DNA of 58,635 nucleotides. Source: Segatella oulorum JCM 14966 (GTDB taxonomy: Bacteria; Bacteroidota; Bacteroidia; Bacteroidales; Bacteroidaceae). A model generated the notes under the pieces. That model ran no database searches and had not been told where the DNA came from. It was given only the letters and a program-made list of their open reading frames with translations. Shown one piece after another: positions 1 to 7,957 of this stretch (its first letter is position 1; each line of letters opens with the position of its first letter). The stretch is from NCBI RefSeq assembly GCF_000613785.1, contig NZ_BAJQ01000010.1:1-58635 (forward strand), in the 5' to 3' direction. The position numbers and the translations under genes were made by a program.

Positions 1-214
1 GCTGCAGGGTTGCAAGTCAAAAAACAATGGATTTTTTCTGCGCCGCAGGGTTGCAAGTCAAGAAACGATGGCCGTTTTCTGCGCTGCAGGGTCAAGCGTC
101 AAAAAACAACGAGTTTTTTCTGCGCCGCAGGGTCAAGCGTCAAAAAATAATGGATTTTTTCTGCGCCGCAGGGTTGCATGTCAAAAAACGATGGTTGTTT
201 TCTGCCAACGGAGG
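1..214. repeat. 41-bp tandem repeat array 1 (about 5 units)
   Basis: Five units recur at 1, 42, 83, 124 and 165, an exact 41-bp period, and the window edge cuts the array so it may be longer. Each unit has a GC-rich palindromic core (CTGCG C CGCAG, with minor variants) followed by GGTTGCAAGTCA or GGTCAAGCGTCA and an A-rich then T-rich stretch. Whole units are similar, so there are no unique spacers. The two open frames crossing it are by-products of the period and show no protein family signal. Confidence 0.9.
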
Positions 215-276
215 CTAACAGGGGGAAAATCGTGTGATTTCACGGCTTCCTCCGACATATTTTCATTCGCAACCGC

Positions 277-306
277 TTCGCAATTCGGCAAAAATACCTA
301 CCTTTG
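277..306 (+). promoter_or_regulatory. Candidate Bacteroidota promoter of corA
   Basis: TACCTTTG at 299-306 fits the -7 form TAnnTTTG. An imperfect -33 element (TTCG, 277-280) lies 18 nt upstream. It would give a leader of about 125 nt ahead of corA. Confidence 0.5.
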
Positions 307-438
307 CATAGCAAAATAGAAAACTTCAACTGATTTAATGGACGATTATCATTCGGAAACTTATGGTTCATAGGCGTGAAGTTTAGCGCAACGCAGCTAA
401 TCTCCACACCTTAACATCACAAAAGGAGATTAACTGAA

Positions 439-1365
439 ATGAGAACTTTTTGGAACATCAATCAGAACTTAACGCCACAAAAAGAGTGGCAGCCAAATTG
501 CTGGATTCAGGTGACGTGCCCCACGGACGAGGACCAGGAATATTTGGAGCAGGAATTCCACATCCCCGATTATTTCCTGTCGGACATCAGCGATACCGAT
601 GAGCGCGCGCGTTATGAATATGACGACGGCTGGATGCTCATCATTCTGCGCATCCCCTATGTAAAGGAAGTGAGGTCGCGCACTCCCTACACCACCGTGC
701 CGCTGGGCATCATCCACAAGAAGGATGTCACCATCACGGTGTGCTATTTCGAAACCAACATGATGATTGATTTCGTGAGCTATCAGCAAAAGCGCCGTGA
801 GGGCTTCATCGATTATGTCGACCTCATCTTCCGGCTCTTCCTCTCGAGCGCCGTGTGGTATCTGAAACGATTGAAGCAGATTAACAACCTCATCGAAAAA
901 GCCAAACACAACTTAGACCAGGAGGTGAACAACGAAAGCCTCATCGGGCTGAGCCGGCTGCAAGACTCGCTCACCTACTTCATCACTTCGATTCGCGGAA
1001 ACGAAACGCTGCTGCAAAAGCTGAAGTTCAAACTGCAAGTGGACGAGCTCGATGCCGACCTCATCGAAGACGTGGGCATTGAGATGACGCAGGCACGCGA
1101 AACCACCAACATCTATTCCGACATCTTGGAATCGACGATGGAGACCTATTCGAGCATCATCAACAACAACATGAACACCGTGATGCGTACGCTGACCTCG
1201 GTGAGCATCATCATGATGTTTCCCACGCTCATCTCGAGCCTCTTTGGCATGAACCTCATCAACGGCATGGAGACCAGCTCGTGGGGGTTCATCATCGCCA
1301 TCATCATCTCGGTGATTGTTTCGGGGGCTTCGTGGTGGTTGCTGCGCCGAAAACGACTGATATAA
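439..1365 (+). CDS. corA: CorA family divalent-cation (Mg2+/Co2+) transporter
   Basis: The 308-residue protein has the CorA layout: a long soluble, largely helical N-terminal part and two C-terminal membrane helices (about 250-270 and 282-301). The family signature GMN sits at 270-272 at the end of the first helix, followed by a short loop with acidic residue and a basic RRKR tail. CorA forms pentameric inner-membrane channels for Mg2+ and sometimes Co2+/Ni2+. The start is supported by an AAAGGAG ribosome site about 11 nt upstream of ATG 439, unusually clear for this phylum. It stands alone, downstream of array 1. Ion specificity cannot be read from sequence. Confidence 0.9.
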   Translation: MRTFWNINQNLTPQKEWQPNCWIQVTCPTDEDQEYLEQEFHIPDYFLSDISDTDERARYEYDDGWMLIILRIPYVKEVRSRTPYTTVPLGIIHKKDVTITVCYFETNMMIDFVSYQQKRREGFIDYVDLIFRLFLSSAVWYLKRLKQINNLIEKAKHNLDQEVNNESLIGLSRLQDSLTYFITSIRGNETLLQKLKFKLQVDELDADLIEDVGIEMTQARETTNIYSDILESTMETYSSIINNNMNTVMRTLTSVSIIMMFPTLISSLFGMNLINGMETSSWGFIIAIIISVIVSGASWWLLRRKRLI

Positions 1366-1432
1366 AGTGTAAAAATCGTGCATCACAACCGAAAAAAGAA
1401 TGATATTATTAGGCACTTACAGTTTTTTTATA

Positions 1433-1440
1433 TAAGTTTG
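1433..1440 (+). promoter_or_regulatory. Candidate -7 element for the DUF349 gene
   Basis: TAAGTTTG matches TAnnTTTG about 60 nt before the start at 1504. I see no convincing TTTG at the expected upstream spacing. Confidence 0.4.
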
Positions 1441-1503
1441 CATGGTATTTCTGATTGCGTCATGCAATGAAAAACGAAGATCATAAACTAAAACAGTGAA
1501 ACG

Positions 1504-3306
1504 ATGAATGCTCAAGAGAATGTTAAGGTGAACGAGTCAACGGCCGAACAACAACCGCAAGAAGTGAATGCTGCGCCACAAACGCAGGAGGAAACAGCAA
1601 AACGGACTTATCACAGCAAAGCTGAAGTGGTTGAAAGACTCAAAGAAATTGTGGGAAACCACGAAAATCCCACAAAAGAAGAAATCGATCAACTCAAAAC
1701 AACGTTCTACAAAATGCACGTGGCCGAACGTGAAGCGCAGCAGCGTGACTATCTTGAACAGGGCGGCGATCCCGAGAAATACGTCTTCGTGCCCGATGAG
1801 TTGGAAGAGGTTTTCAAGGCCGAAATGAGTGTGATCAAGGAACGGCGCACACAGCTCTTCCTGCAACAGGAGGCCGAAAAGCAAGAAAACCTTCAGAAGA
1901 AACTCCATATCATTGAGCGCATCAAAGAAATGGGCGCCTCGCCCGAAGAGGCCAATAAGAATTATAACGAACTGAAAAAGCTGCAACAAGAATGGAAGGA
2001 AATCAAAGCCGTTCCTGCTGAGAAGGCTAACGAATTGTGGCGCAACTATCAACTGCATGTCGAATGCTTCTACGACCAATTAAACTTAAATCGTGAGGCA
2101 CGCGAATATGATTTCAAAAAGAATTTAGAAAAGAAAACGCATCTTTGCGAAGCAGCCGAGAAGTTGGCCGAAGAAAAAGACGTCGTCAGTGCTTTCCACC
2201 AATTACAGGAACTCCATCAGCAATATCGCGAGACGGGCCCTGTTGCAAAAGATATTCGCGAAGAGATTTGGGCACGGTTCAAAGCGGCATCAACAGCCAT
2301 CAACAGACGCTATCAGCAACATTTTGAAGAGCTTCGCGCGAAAGAAGAAGAGAATCTGCAACGCAAGACAGCCCTTTGCGAACAAGTAGAGGCCATTGCA
2401 AAAGTCGAAAACAAGACACCTCCCGAATGGGAAAAGCAGACGAAAGCTATCATTGCGCTGCAGGCTGATTGGAAGAAGATTGGCTTCGCACCACAGAAAA
2501 TGAACGTAAAAATCTTCGAGCGTTTCCGTGCTGCCTGCGATGTTTTCTTCAGTCAGAAGGCCGCTTTTTTCAAGAACTTAAAGCAGCAAGCCCACGAAAA
2601 CATTGCCAAGAAGAAGGCTCTTATCGAACAAGTGGTGGCCTTGCAAGACAGCACCGAATGGCAAAAAACCACACAGAAAATCATCGCCCTGCAAAAAGAA
2701 TGGAAGACCATCGGCACTGTGCCCAAGAAAGTGGGCGACGAACTGTGGAAAGATTTCCAGACGGCTTGCAACAAATTCTTCGAAGCGCGCCACGCTGCAC
2801 ACGCCGACGTGCATAGCGACGAGCGCGAAAACCTGAAGCAAAAGAAGGCCATCATCACGCAACTCAAAGCCTTGTTGGACGATGCCGGCGAAGGATTGCA
2901 CGAAAAGGTGCAGGCGCTAGTCGAGCAATATAACAAGGTGGGTCACGTGCCGTTTAAAGAAAAGGACAAGCTCTATCAGCAATACCACGAGGCAATCAAC
3001 AAGCTCTATGACGGCTTGCACGTTGAAATCGCCAAGAAGCATCTCGACAATTTCAAAACCAATCTGCAAGACATGGCGAAACGCGGCAGCGAAACACTCG
3101 ACAATGAACGTGGAAAACTGCTCCGCCGCTATGAGAATTTAAAGCAAGAGATCATCACCTATGAAAACAATTTGGGCTTTCTCAACAGCAGCAGCCGCAA
3201 AGGAAACAGCCTCATTGAGGAGATGAACCGCAAAGTGCAACGCCTGAAAGACGAGATGGAACTCACCAAACAAAAGATAAAGGCCATCGACAAAGAAAAT
3301 CAATAG
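1504..3306 (+). CDS. DUF349 repeat protein
   Basis: The 600-residue, highly charged, almost wholly helical protein has no signal peptide or membrane segment. From about residue 130 onward it carries tandem copies of roughly 75 residues, each with a tryptophan motif (for example QQEWKEIKAVP, ADWKKIGFAP, KEWKTIGTVP) followed by LW..F or related helices; this is the DUF349 pattern. The first 45 residues are Gln/Glu-rich and look disordered. DUF349 proteins are common in Bacteroidota but I know of no settled function for them. It ends before a clear intrinsic terminator and appears monocistronic. Confidence 0.85.
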   Translation: MNAQENVKVNESTAEQQPQEVNAAPQTQEETAKRTYHSKAEVVERLKEIVGNHENPTKEEIDQLKTTFYKMHVAEREAQQRDYLEQGGDPEKYVFVPDELEEVFKAEMSVIKERRTQLFLQQEAEKQENLQKKLHIIERIKEMGASPEEANKNYNELKKLQQEWKEIKAVPAEKANELWRNYQLHVECFYDQLNLNREAREYDFKKNLEKKTHLCEAAEKLAEEKDVVSAFHQLQELHQQYRETGPVAKDIREEIWARFKAASTAINRRYQQHFEELRAKEEENLQRKTALCEQVEAIAKVENKTPPEWEKQTKAIIALQADWKKIGFAPQKMNVKIFERFRAACDVFFSQKAAFFKNLKQQAHENIAKKKALIEQVVALQDSTEWQKTTQKIIALQKEWKTIGTVPKKVGDELWKDFQTACNKFFEARHAAHADVHSDERENLKQKKAIITQLKALLDDAGEGLHEKVQALVEQYNKVGHVPFKEKDKLYQQYHEAINKLYDGLHVEIAKKHLDNFKTNLQDMAKRGSETLDNERGKLLRRYENLKQEIITYENNLGFLNSSSRKGNSLIEEMNRKVQRLKDEMELTKQKIKAIDKENQ

Positions 3307-3350
3307 CTGCGCCTGCGACGCTAAGGCGCCGTCACACACAGCAGACCACT

Positions 3351-3388
3351 CGGGGCGAAGATGCAACTCCACATCTCCGCCCCGTTTT
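3351..3388 (+). terminator. Intrinsic terminator after the DUF349 gene
   Basis: CGGGGCG (3351-3357) pairs with CGCCCCG (3378-3384), and an inner AGATG/CATCT pair extends the stem. TTTT follows directly. Confidence 0.75.
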
Positions 3389-3495
3389 CTTTCGCCGCTT
3401 TCTACCGCCAACTCTTCCCCCATACGCCCCCCATTCACAACAAATCCAACCCATTCTTTTCGACAAGAAGCTGCACATTTCGGCTGAAAAAGCAG

Positions 3496-3503
3496 TAACT
3501 TTG
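3496..3503 (+). promoter_or_regulatory. Candidate -7 element for ndh
   Basis: TAACTTTG fits TAnnTTTG and lies 40 nt before the ndh start. The -33 box is not clear. Confidence 0.45.
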
Positions 3504-3543
3504 TGCACGAAAAGGTAAAAAGATTGTAAAACATTCAACGGAT

Positions 3544-4842
3544 ATGAAAGCAAACATACGGAGAAATCTCCTGCACAGAATAGTGATTGTGGGTGGCGGA
3601 TTAGGCGGCCTCAAGATGGCCATGAGCCTAAGAGACAAAGGCTATCAGGTGGTTTTAATCGACAAAAACAACTACAACCAGTTTCCACCCCTCATCTATC
3701 AAGTCGCCTCGTCGGGCATCGAGCCCAGCAACGTGTCGTTCCCCTTTCGCCGCATTTTCCAAGGCTGCGAAAACTTTTTCTTCCGCATGGGCGAAGTGTT
3801 GGCCATCGACGAGCAGGAAAAAGCCATCAAAACAACCTTCGGCACGGTGCACTACAACGACCTTGTCTTGGCTGCCGGTGCAACGACCAACTTCTTTGGC
3901 AATGTGCATTTCGAGCACAACACCCTGCCGATGAAGACGGTCGACGACGCCATTCATCTGCGCAACACCATTTTAGAACGTTTAGAAGCTGCCGAAACCG
4001 AAGACAACCCCGAACGCCGACAAGCACTCATGAACATTGTCATCGTAGGCGGTGGACCATCGGGCGTTGAAATTGCAGGCGCATTGGCCGAGATGAAACG
4101 CACCATTCTCCCACGCGACTACGCCGATTTAGATGCCTCAAAGATGCACATCTACCTCATCAATGCGGGCGACCGGCTGCTCTCCGCCATGGACAAAACC
4201 TCGTCGGCCAAAGCCGAAAAGGGACTCGAAGAGCTCGGGGTTGAAATCATGAGCGGTTGCATGGCGCTTGATTATGCCAACGGCCAACTGCTTTTGAAAG
4301 ACCACGCGCCCATCGCTTCCGAGACAGTGATTTGGGTGAGCGGCATCAAAGCCAACACCATCGAGGGCATCCCCGCCACAAGCATCGGACGTGGTGGCCG
4401 CATCGTGGTCGACCGCTTCAACCGCGTGAAAGGCATGACCGACGTTTATGCCATTGGTGACCAATGTCTGATAGAAGGCGACACGGCCTATCCCCACGGC
4501 CATCCGCAATTAGCACAAGTAGCCATTCAGCAGGCGGCCAACGTGGCCTATAACCTCGAACGGCAGCAAGAGGGCAAACCCATGCGTCCCTTCAACTACC
4601 ATAACCTCGGCGTCATGGCCACCATTGGCCGCAAAAAGGCCGTGGTCGAAATCGGCAAATTAAAGTTCGGAGGATTCTTTGCCTGGCTGCTTTGGCTCGT
4701 TGTCCATCTACGCTCCATCTTGGGCGTGCGCAACAAAACCATCGTCCTGCTGAATTGGATGTGGAGCTATTTCAACTACAAACAAAGTCTGCGCCTCATC
4801 TTCAAGTCCAAGGAAAAGCAACAGGAAGACCTTGCACTATAA
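3544..4842 (+). CDS. ndh: NAD(P)/FAD-dependent oxidoreductase, type II NADH dehydrogenase (NDH-2) family
   Basis: The 432-residue protein has the two-dinucleotide-fold plan of NDH-2: an FAD-binding GGGLGG at residues 17-22 and an NAD(H)-binding GGGPSG near 169-174. A later stretch AIGDQC (about 303) is the second FAD-contact motif. A hydrophobic, tryptophan-rich stretch near 379-390 and the basic tail fit membrane-surface attachment. NDH-2 passes electrons from NADH to menaquinone without pumping protons. The length is typical for Bacteroidota members. It is flanked by a terminator upstream and a repeat-rich gap downstream, so it is probably a single-gene unit. A related quinone oxidoreductase role cannot be excluded. 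Confidence 0.85.
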   Translation: MKANIRRNLLHRIVIVGGGLGGLKMAMSLRDKGYQVVLIDKNNYNQFPPLIYQVASSGIEPSNVSFPFRRIFQGCENFFFRMGEVLAIDEQEKAIKTTFGTVHYNDLVLAAGATTNFFGNVHFEHNTLPMKTVDDAIHLRNTILERLEAAETEDNPERRQALMNIVIVGGGPSGVEIAGALAEMKRTILPRDYADLDASKMHIYLINAGDRLLSAMDKTSSAKAEKGLEELGVEIMSGCMALDYANGQLLLKDHAPIASETVIWVSGIKANTIEGIPATSIGRGGRIVVDRFNRVKGMTDVYAIGDQCLIEGDTAYPHGHPQLAQVAIQQAANVAYNLERQQEGKPMRPFNYHNLGVMATIGRKKAVVEIGKLKFGGFFAWLLWLVVHLRSILGVRNKTIVLLNWMWSYFNYKQSLRLIFKSKEKQQEDLAL

Positions 4843-4859
4843 GCACCCACCACAGAATG

Positions 4860-5001
4860 GTAGGGGCGGTGCCTGTGTGCCCACCCGAACGTCCGCGTAG
4901 CGGCATTTCCATACCAAGAACACACGCATTGTGCACGGGAATTTAACGGCGGATGCGCCCCTGTAGGGCGACACGGGCGGGCACACAGGCACCGCCCCTA
5001 C
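4860..5001. repeat. REP-like inverted repeat element
   Basis: A 23-bp segment at 4860-4882 (starting GTAGGGGCGGTGCC) recurs as its exact reverse complement at 4979-5001. The similarity continues inward a few more bases with mismatches. A direct, diverged copy of 4860-4915 lies at 5571-5628. The GTAGGGGCGG...GTGTGCCC form resembles REP-type extragenic palindromes found dispersed in many genomes. Confidence 0.75.
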
Positions 5002-5039
5002 CCATCTCCATCAAACCACGCGGTGTGCCCCTACCGCAT

Positions 5040-5160
5040 CGGGGTTATACTTTCGATAGCGCAGGGTTGGCAAGTGCAACGCAGCCTACCCTGGGTAACA
5101 ATGCAAGCGAGGAGGCTACCCCCTTGGGGGTTGTACTTTTTCCACCACATTGTTTTTTAA
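5040..5160. other. Intergenic segment with short inverted motifs
   Basis: No gene is visible between the REP-like element and array 2. The segment carries GCAGGGTTGGCAAGTGCAA at 5062-5080, close to the GCAGGGTTGCAAGTCAA of array 1, and the words CAGCCTACCC and GGAGGCTACCCCC that recur around it. It may be a decayed repeat; I cannot assign it further. Confidence 0.35.
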
Positions 5161-5249
5161 TGTCCTCCACACACACATCGGGGGCGGGAATGCATCGCGC
5201 ACTCCCGCCCCCATTACTTAAAATAAAAAAGTGTGTGTATCGTTATGAT

Positions 5250-5535
5250 TTTATCGTCACCGCTCGGCGCGGAAACAATATTTTTACCAATTTATCGTCA
5301 CCGCTCGGCGCGGGAACAATATTTTTACCAATTTATCGTCACCGTGCGGCGCGGGAACAATATTTGTGCCGTTTTATCGTCACCGCGCGGCGCGGGAACA
5401 ATATTTTGCCGTTTTATCGTCGCCGTGCAGCGCGGGAACAATATTAGTGCCAATTTATCGTCGCCGTGCAGCGCGGGAACGATATTTGTGCGTTTTAGTG
5501 CTTGCAGCGTTATTGCGAGCATTAAAATTTTTATT
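5250..5535. repeat. 41-bp tandem repeat array 2 (7 units)
   Basis: Units begin at 5250, 5291, 5332, 5373, 5413, 5454 and 5494, with spacings of 41, 41, 41, 40, 41 and 40. The first six carry a GC-rich core close to CCGCGC G GCGCGG, a perfect palindrome in unit 4, then GGAACAATATT. The seventh unit switches to a core of the array-3 type (TGCTTGCAGCGTTATTGC), placed in phase with the period. The array lies between convergent genes. Confidence 0.9.
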
Positions 5536-5570
5536 TCCACCTTTGCAGAATGGCGATGTGTGTTGGAATG

Positions 5571-5628
5571 GTAGGGGCGGTTGCCCGTGTGCCCGCCTGA
5601 ACGTCCGCGTAGCGGCGTTTCCATACCT
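5571..5628. repeat. Third copy of the REP-like motif
   Basis: A direct, slightly diverged copy of 4860-4915, sharing the blocks GTAGGGGCGG, GTGTGCCC, GTCCGCGTAGCGGC and TTTCCATACC. Together the two copies bracket array 2. Confidence 0.75.
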
Positions 5629-5687
5629 AATTGACACCTTTTCTAATCGGAAAATGGAAGGCCTATCGTCTTGTTCCAAGAACGTTA

Positions 5688-7307
5688 TTAGTATTTGATG
5701 AACGGACGAACGAAGTTACCCGGCAGATTCTTTGTATAAGCACTCAAACGAATATAATCAGCGGTGCAACCACAGTTGACGGCAGACTGCTGATTGTATT
5801 CTTGTGATGTCCAACACCACTCACCCAGTGTGGGCGAGCCACCTGCTTGCACGAATACTACTCTGTAGATTTTGCCATTCCAGTCTTTGGTATAGTCCCC
5901 CCAAGAACCTGTAACACAGTTCTTATCGAACTTCCCAATGGCGCTATAGGCATCAAGGAATTCTCCCAAGCTGGGCAGATACCATTGTCCGAGGCCCGAA
6001 GTCGGTACGCCCGGAGCGTAATGTGCGGCCTGATAGAATGCCGGATAGTTGGTGGCATCGGCCTTGATGGTCGAATGGTCGTAGCTTTGATTGGCATGAT
6101 AGGTCAATTCCCAGCCCCAAATCACGCCCTTATGGTCATTCAAGTTCTCACTATGGGCGACGTTATCCCATTGCGAAGCACTCGGTCCCCATGCACAACC
6201 ACCAATGCTATGTAGCGCCATGGCACGTTGTCCTATTGTACAAGCCCCTACGGGTGTCTTCCCTGCTTTTCTTCCCACTGCCAACGTACTGACAGTTCCA
6301 TCTTGGAAGAGATAGTTGTAGCTATAAAACAGTTTGATTTTCACCTTATAGGATTCATTCCGCATCAGAGCCGAGCGAGGGAAGCCACTAAGCGGAAGAC
6401 TCTTTCCTACAAGAGACTTTCCATAGAGCGAACCCGAAGTAAAGTTGATTTTGGGATTTGAAGATGTATGCACACCATTAAAGAAACTACAGAGGAAATA
6501 TCCGTAATCTGATGTTGAAGTGTAGGTATAGTTGGCGGCTTCGGTTGTGGCGTTGGGAAAGCCAAATTCCGAAGAGGTCACGGTACCTCCGCTCGCCGCG
6601 TAGTTCGACATCAGGTCATCATAAGTGAATGCTGTTATGCCATTGTCGGCACTTGCCGTGGCTTTGATGCCCATGATGTCCCAATAGGTAGTCAGCTCGA
6701 AACGCATACGGACAGCCTGATGTTTCATCTCGAAATTCACACGATAGTGGTTACCAGTAATCGTTTCTGTCTTATAACCGAAAAGTGCTCCGGCGGCATC
6801 GGCTTGTTGAATCGAATAATTGAATAAGCCATCGTCGCTCACTTTGTCATTGAAGCAGAAGAATGTATAGGTTCCAGGCGGAAGCTCTATCTCGTGCTGC
6901 GTGCCCGGGTCGGGAGTAAAGGTCTTCGCAGCTCCGGTGCCGCTCACAGTGCCTCGCAATGTACCACCGACACGACCGACTCCCGACTTGAAAGCCGTGA
7001 TCGTATAGTGTTGGTTGCTGATGTCGGTAGCACGTGTGGCCTTGTGCGCAGCCTCTTTCTGTTCACGCTCGATGCTCACTTCGGCTTCAATGCCATTGCC
7101 CAAATCTACGGTCTGCGTTCTCGGTAGAACTTCAGCAGCCCGCGTCTCCACTTCCGTTTCCTCACCATAGGGCTCTTCTGTCAGCGTGAACTGCGCCGCA
7201 CTCATCACTATCTTGTCACCGTTCTTCTCGTCGGTCTCATCTTTATTGCTACATGCCACGAACACCATCGCGCCCGCAAGGCAGAGCAAGGGGATTATCT
7301 GTCTCAT
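5688..7307 (-). CDS. Fimbrillin-like surface lipoprotein
   Basis: The 539-residue product begins with a lipoprotein signal (VFVAC, lipid-modified Cys19) and a charged linker. The middle part (about 100-330) has the alternating strand pattern and motifs of fimbrillin-family lipoproteins, such as ELPPGTYTFFCFN and a segment ending in MKHQAVRMRFEL. The C-terminal 170 residues resemble the DUF1566/Lcl-type fold, with W.LPSLGEF, WCWTSQEY and a final FVRPF. Related proteins are fimbrial subunits or tip adhesins exported to the surface and processed by proteases. The preceding 55-codon gene lies 99 nt upstream on the same strand. The ligand and whether it polymerises are unknown. Confidence 0.7.
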   Translation of the reverse strand: MRQIIPLLCLAGAMVFVACSNKDETDEKNGDKIVMSAAQFTLTEEPYGEETEVETRAAEVLPRTQTVDLGNGIEAEVSIEREQKEAAHKATRATDISNQHYTITAFKSGVGRVGGTLRGTVSGTGAAKTFTPDPGTQHEIELPPGTYTFFCFNDKVSDDGLFNYSIQQADAAGALFGYKTETITGNHYRVNFEMKHQAVRMRFELTTYWDIMGIKATASADNGITAFTYDDLMSNYAASGGTVTSSEFGFPNATTEAANYTYTSTSDYGYFLCSFFNGVHTSSNPKINFTSGSLYGKSLVGKSLPLSGFPRSALMRNESYKVKIKLFYSYNYLFQDGTVSTLAVGRKAGKTPVGACTIGQRAMALHSIGGCAWGPSASQWDNVAHSENLNDHKGVIWGWELTYHANQSYDHSTIKADATNYPAFYQAAHYAPGVPTSGLGQWYLPSLGEFLDAYSAIGKFDKNCVTGSWGDYTKDWNGKIYRVVFVQAGGSPTLGEWCWTSQEYNQQSAVNCGCTADYIRLSAYTKNLPGNFVRPFIKY

Positions 7308-7406
7308 CTTTAAACTTTAATGTTTGAACATTGAACTTTATAATTAGCACGATATTAGCCTGCAAGTCAGCACTCTCTTCCTTCAGAGAGCTGGTGGAGG
7401 CATTTC

Positions 7407-7574
7407 TTATATATCGAACTCTCCGCTGTTTACGTCTTCCTCTCCTTCCCATTCTTCCTCCGTCGAACCAGGAACCTTCGGCTGCACACTCGTACAGAGA
7501 AACAGTTCTTCTTCCATCAGGTAGACCTTGGTTTCAGGCACTACATATTCTTTCTTCTTCATTTCATTATCCAT
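7407..7574 (-). CDS. Small 55-residue protein upstream of the fimbrillin-like gene
   Basis: ATG at 7574 to TAA at 7407 encodes a 55-residue peptide starting MDNEMKKKEYVVPETKVYL and ending VNSGEFDI. The N-terminus is basic (KKKEY..P.TKVY), the middle has ELFLCTSV with one cysteine, and the tail is strongly acidic (EEEWEGEED). It has no signal peptide or membrane helix. Short proteins opening KK.Y..P...V are common in Prevotella-like genomes, often beside surface-protein genes; I know of no assigned function. Codon use is protein-like and it shares strand and leader with the fimbrillin-like gene, supporting a real gene. Confidence 0.65.
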   Translation of the reverse strand: MDNEMKKKEYVVPETKVYLMEEELFLCTSVQPKVPGSTEEEWEGEEDVNSGEFDI

Positions 7575-7889
7575 GATTTATATTGTTAATATTTATCCTG
7601 TACTTTTTTACATATAGGGATGCACGGGTTCTATCTCCCTACGCTGAACAGCACTTGTTCTTTCTTATTTTACTCATACTGGGAGCGAGATATCGGATAA
7701 AGGACTCTCCTTGAGAGTATATCGCCTAAAGTGATTACTGAGTAGACCTCACACACGTATGAAAAAGTGTTTATAAATTACTTGCCTGTATGTTAGCAAA
7801 TTATCAGTTCGACTAAATAATTGTATTAAAAATCACTCCACATGAAATTCCTTTTCGCTTGCATACAAACACATTTCAAATTTTGGCCG

Positions 7890-7897
7890 CAAAGTTA
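7890..7897 (-). promoter_or_regulatory. Candidate -7 element for the small-peptide/fimbrillin unit
   Basis: TAACTTTG on the minus strand fits TAnnTTTG and would give a leader of about 310 nt before the 55-codon gene. The rest of 7575-7957 is AT-rich and shows no other gene. Confidence 0.4.
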
Positions 7898-7957
7898 CGT
7901 GTTTTAAAAATGCTACACAACATTTTTGGCCACTTTTTTGATTTCAGACCTTAAAGA

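Noticed and set aside
27..319. Open frames across array 1
   Set aside because: Repetitive peptides created by the repeat period, with no start context or homology.
4953..5698. Overlapping open frames on both strands across array 2 and the REP-like repeats
   Set aside because: Low-complexity translations of repeats (for example runs of HRAAREQY) in several frames at once.
7331..7576. Plus-strand frame opposite the small-peptide gene
   Set aside because: The minus-strand frame has the better start, codon pattern and context.
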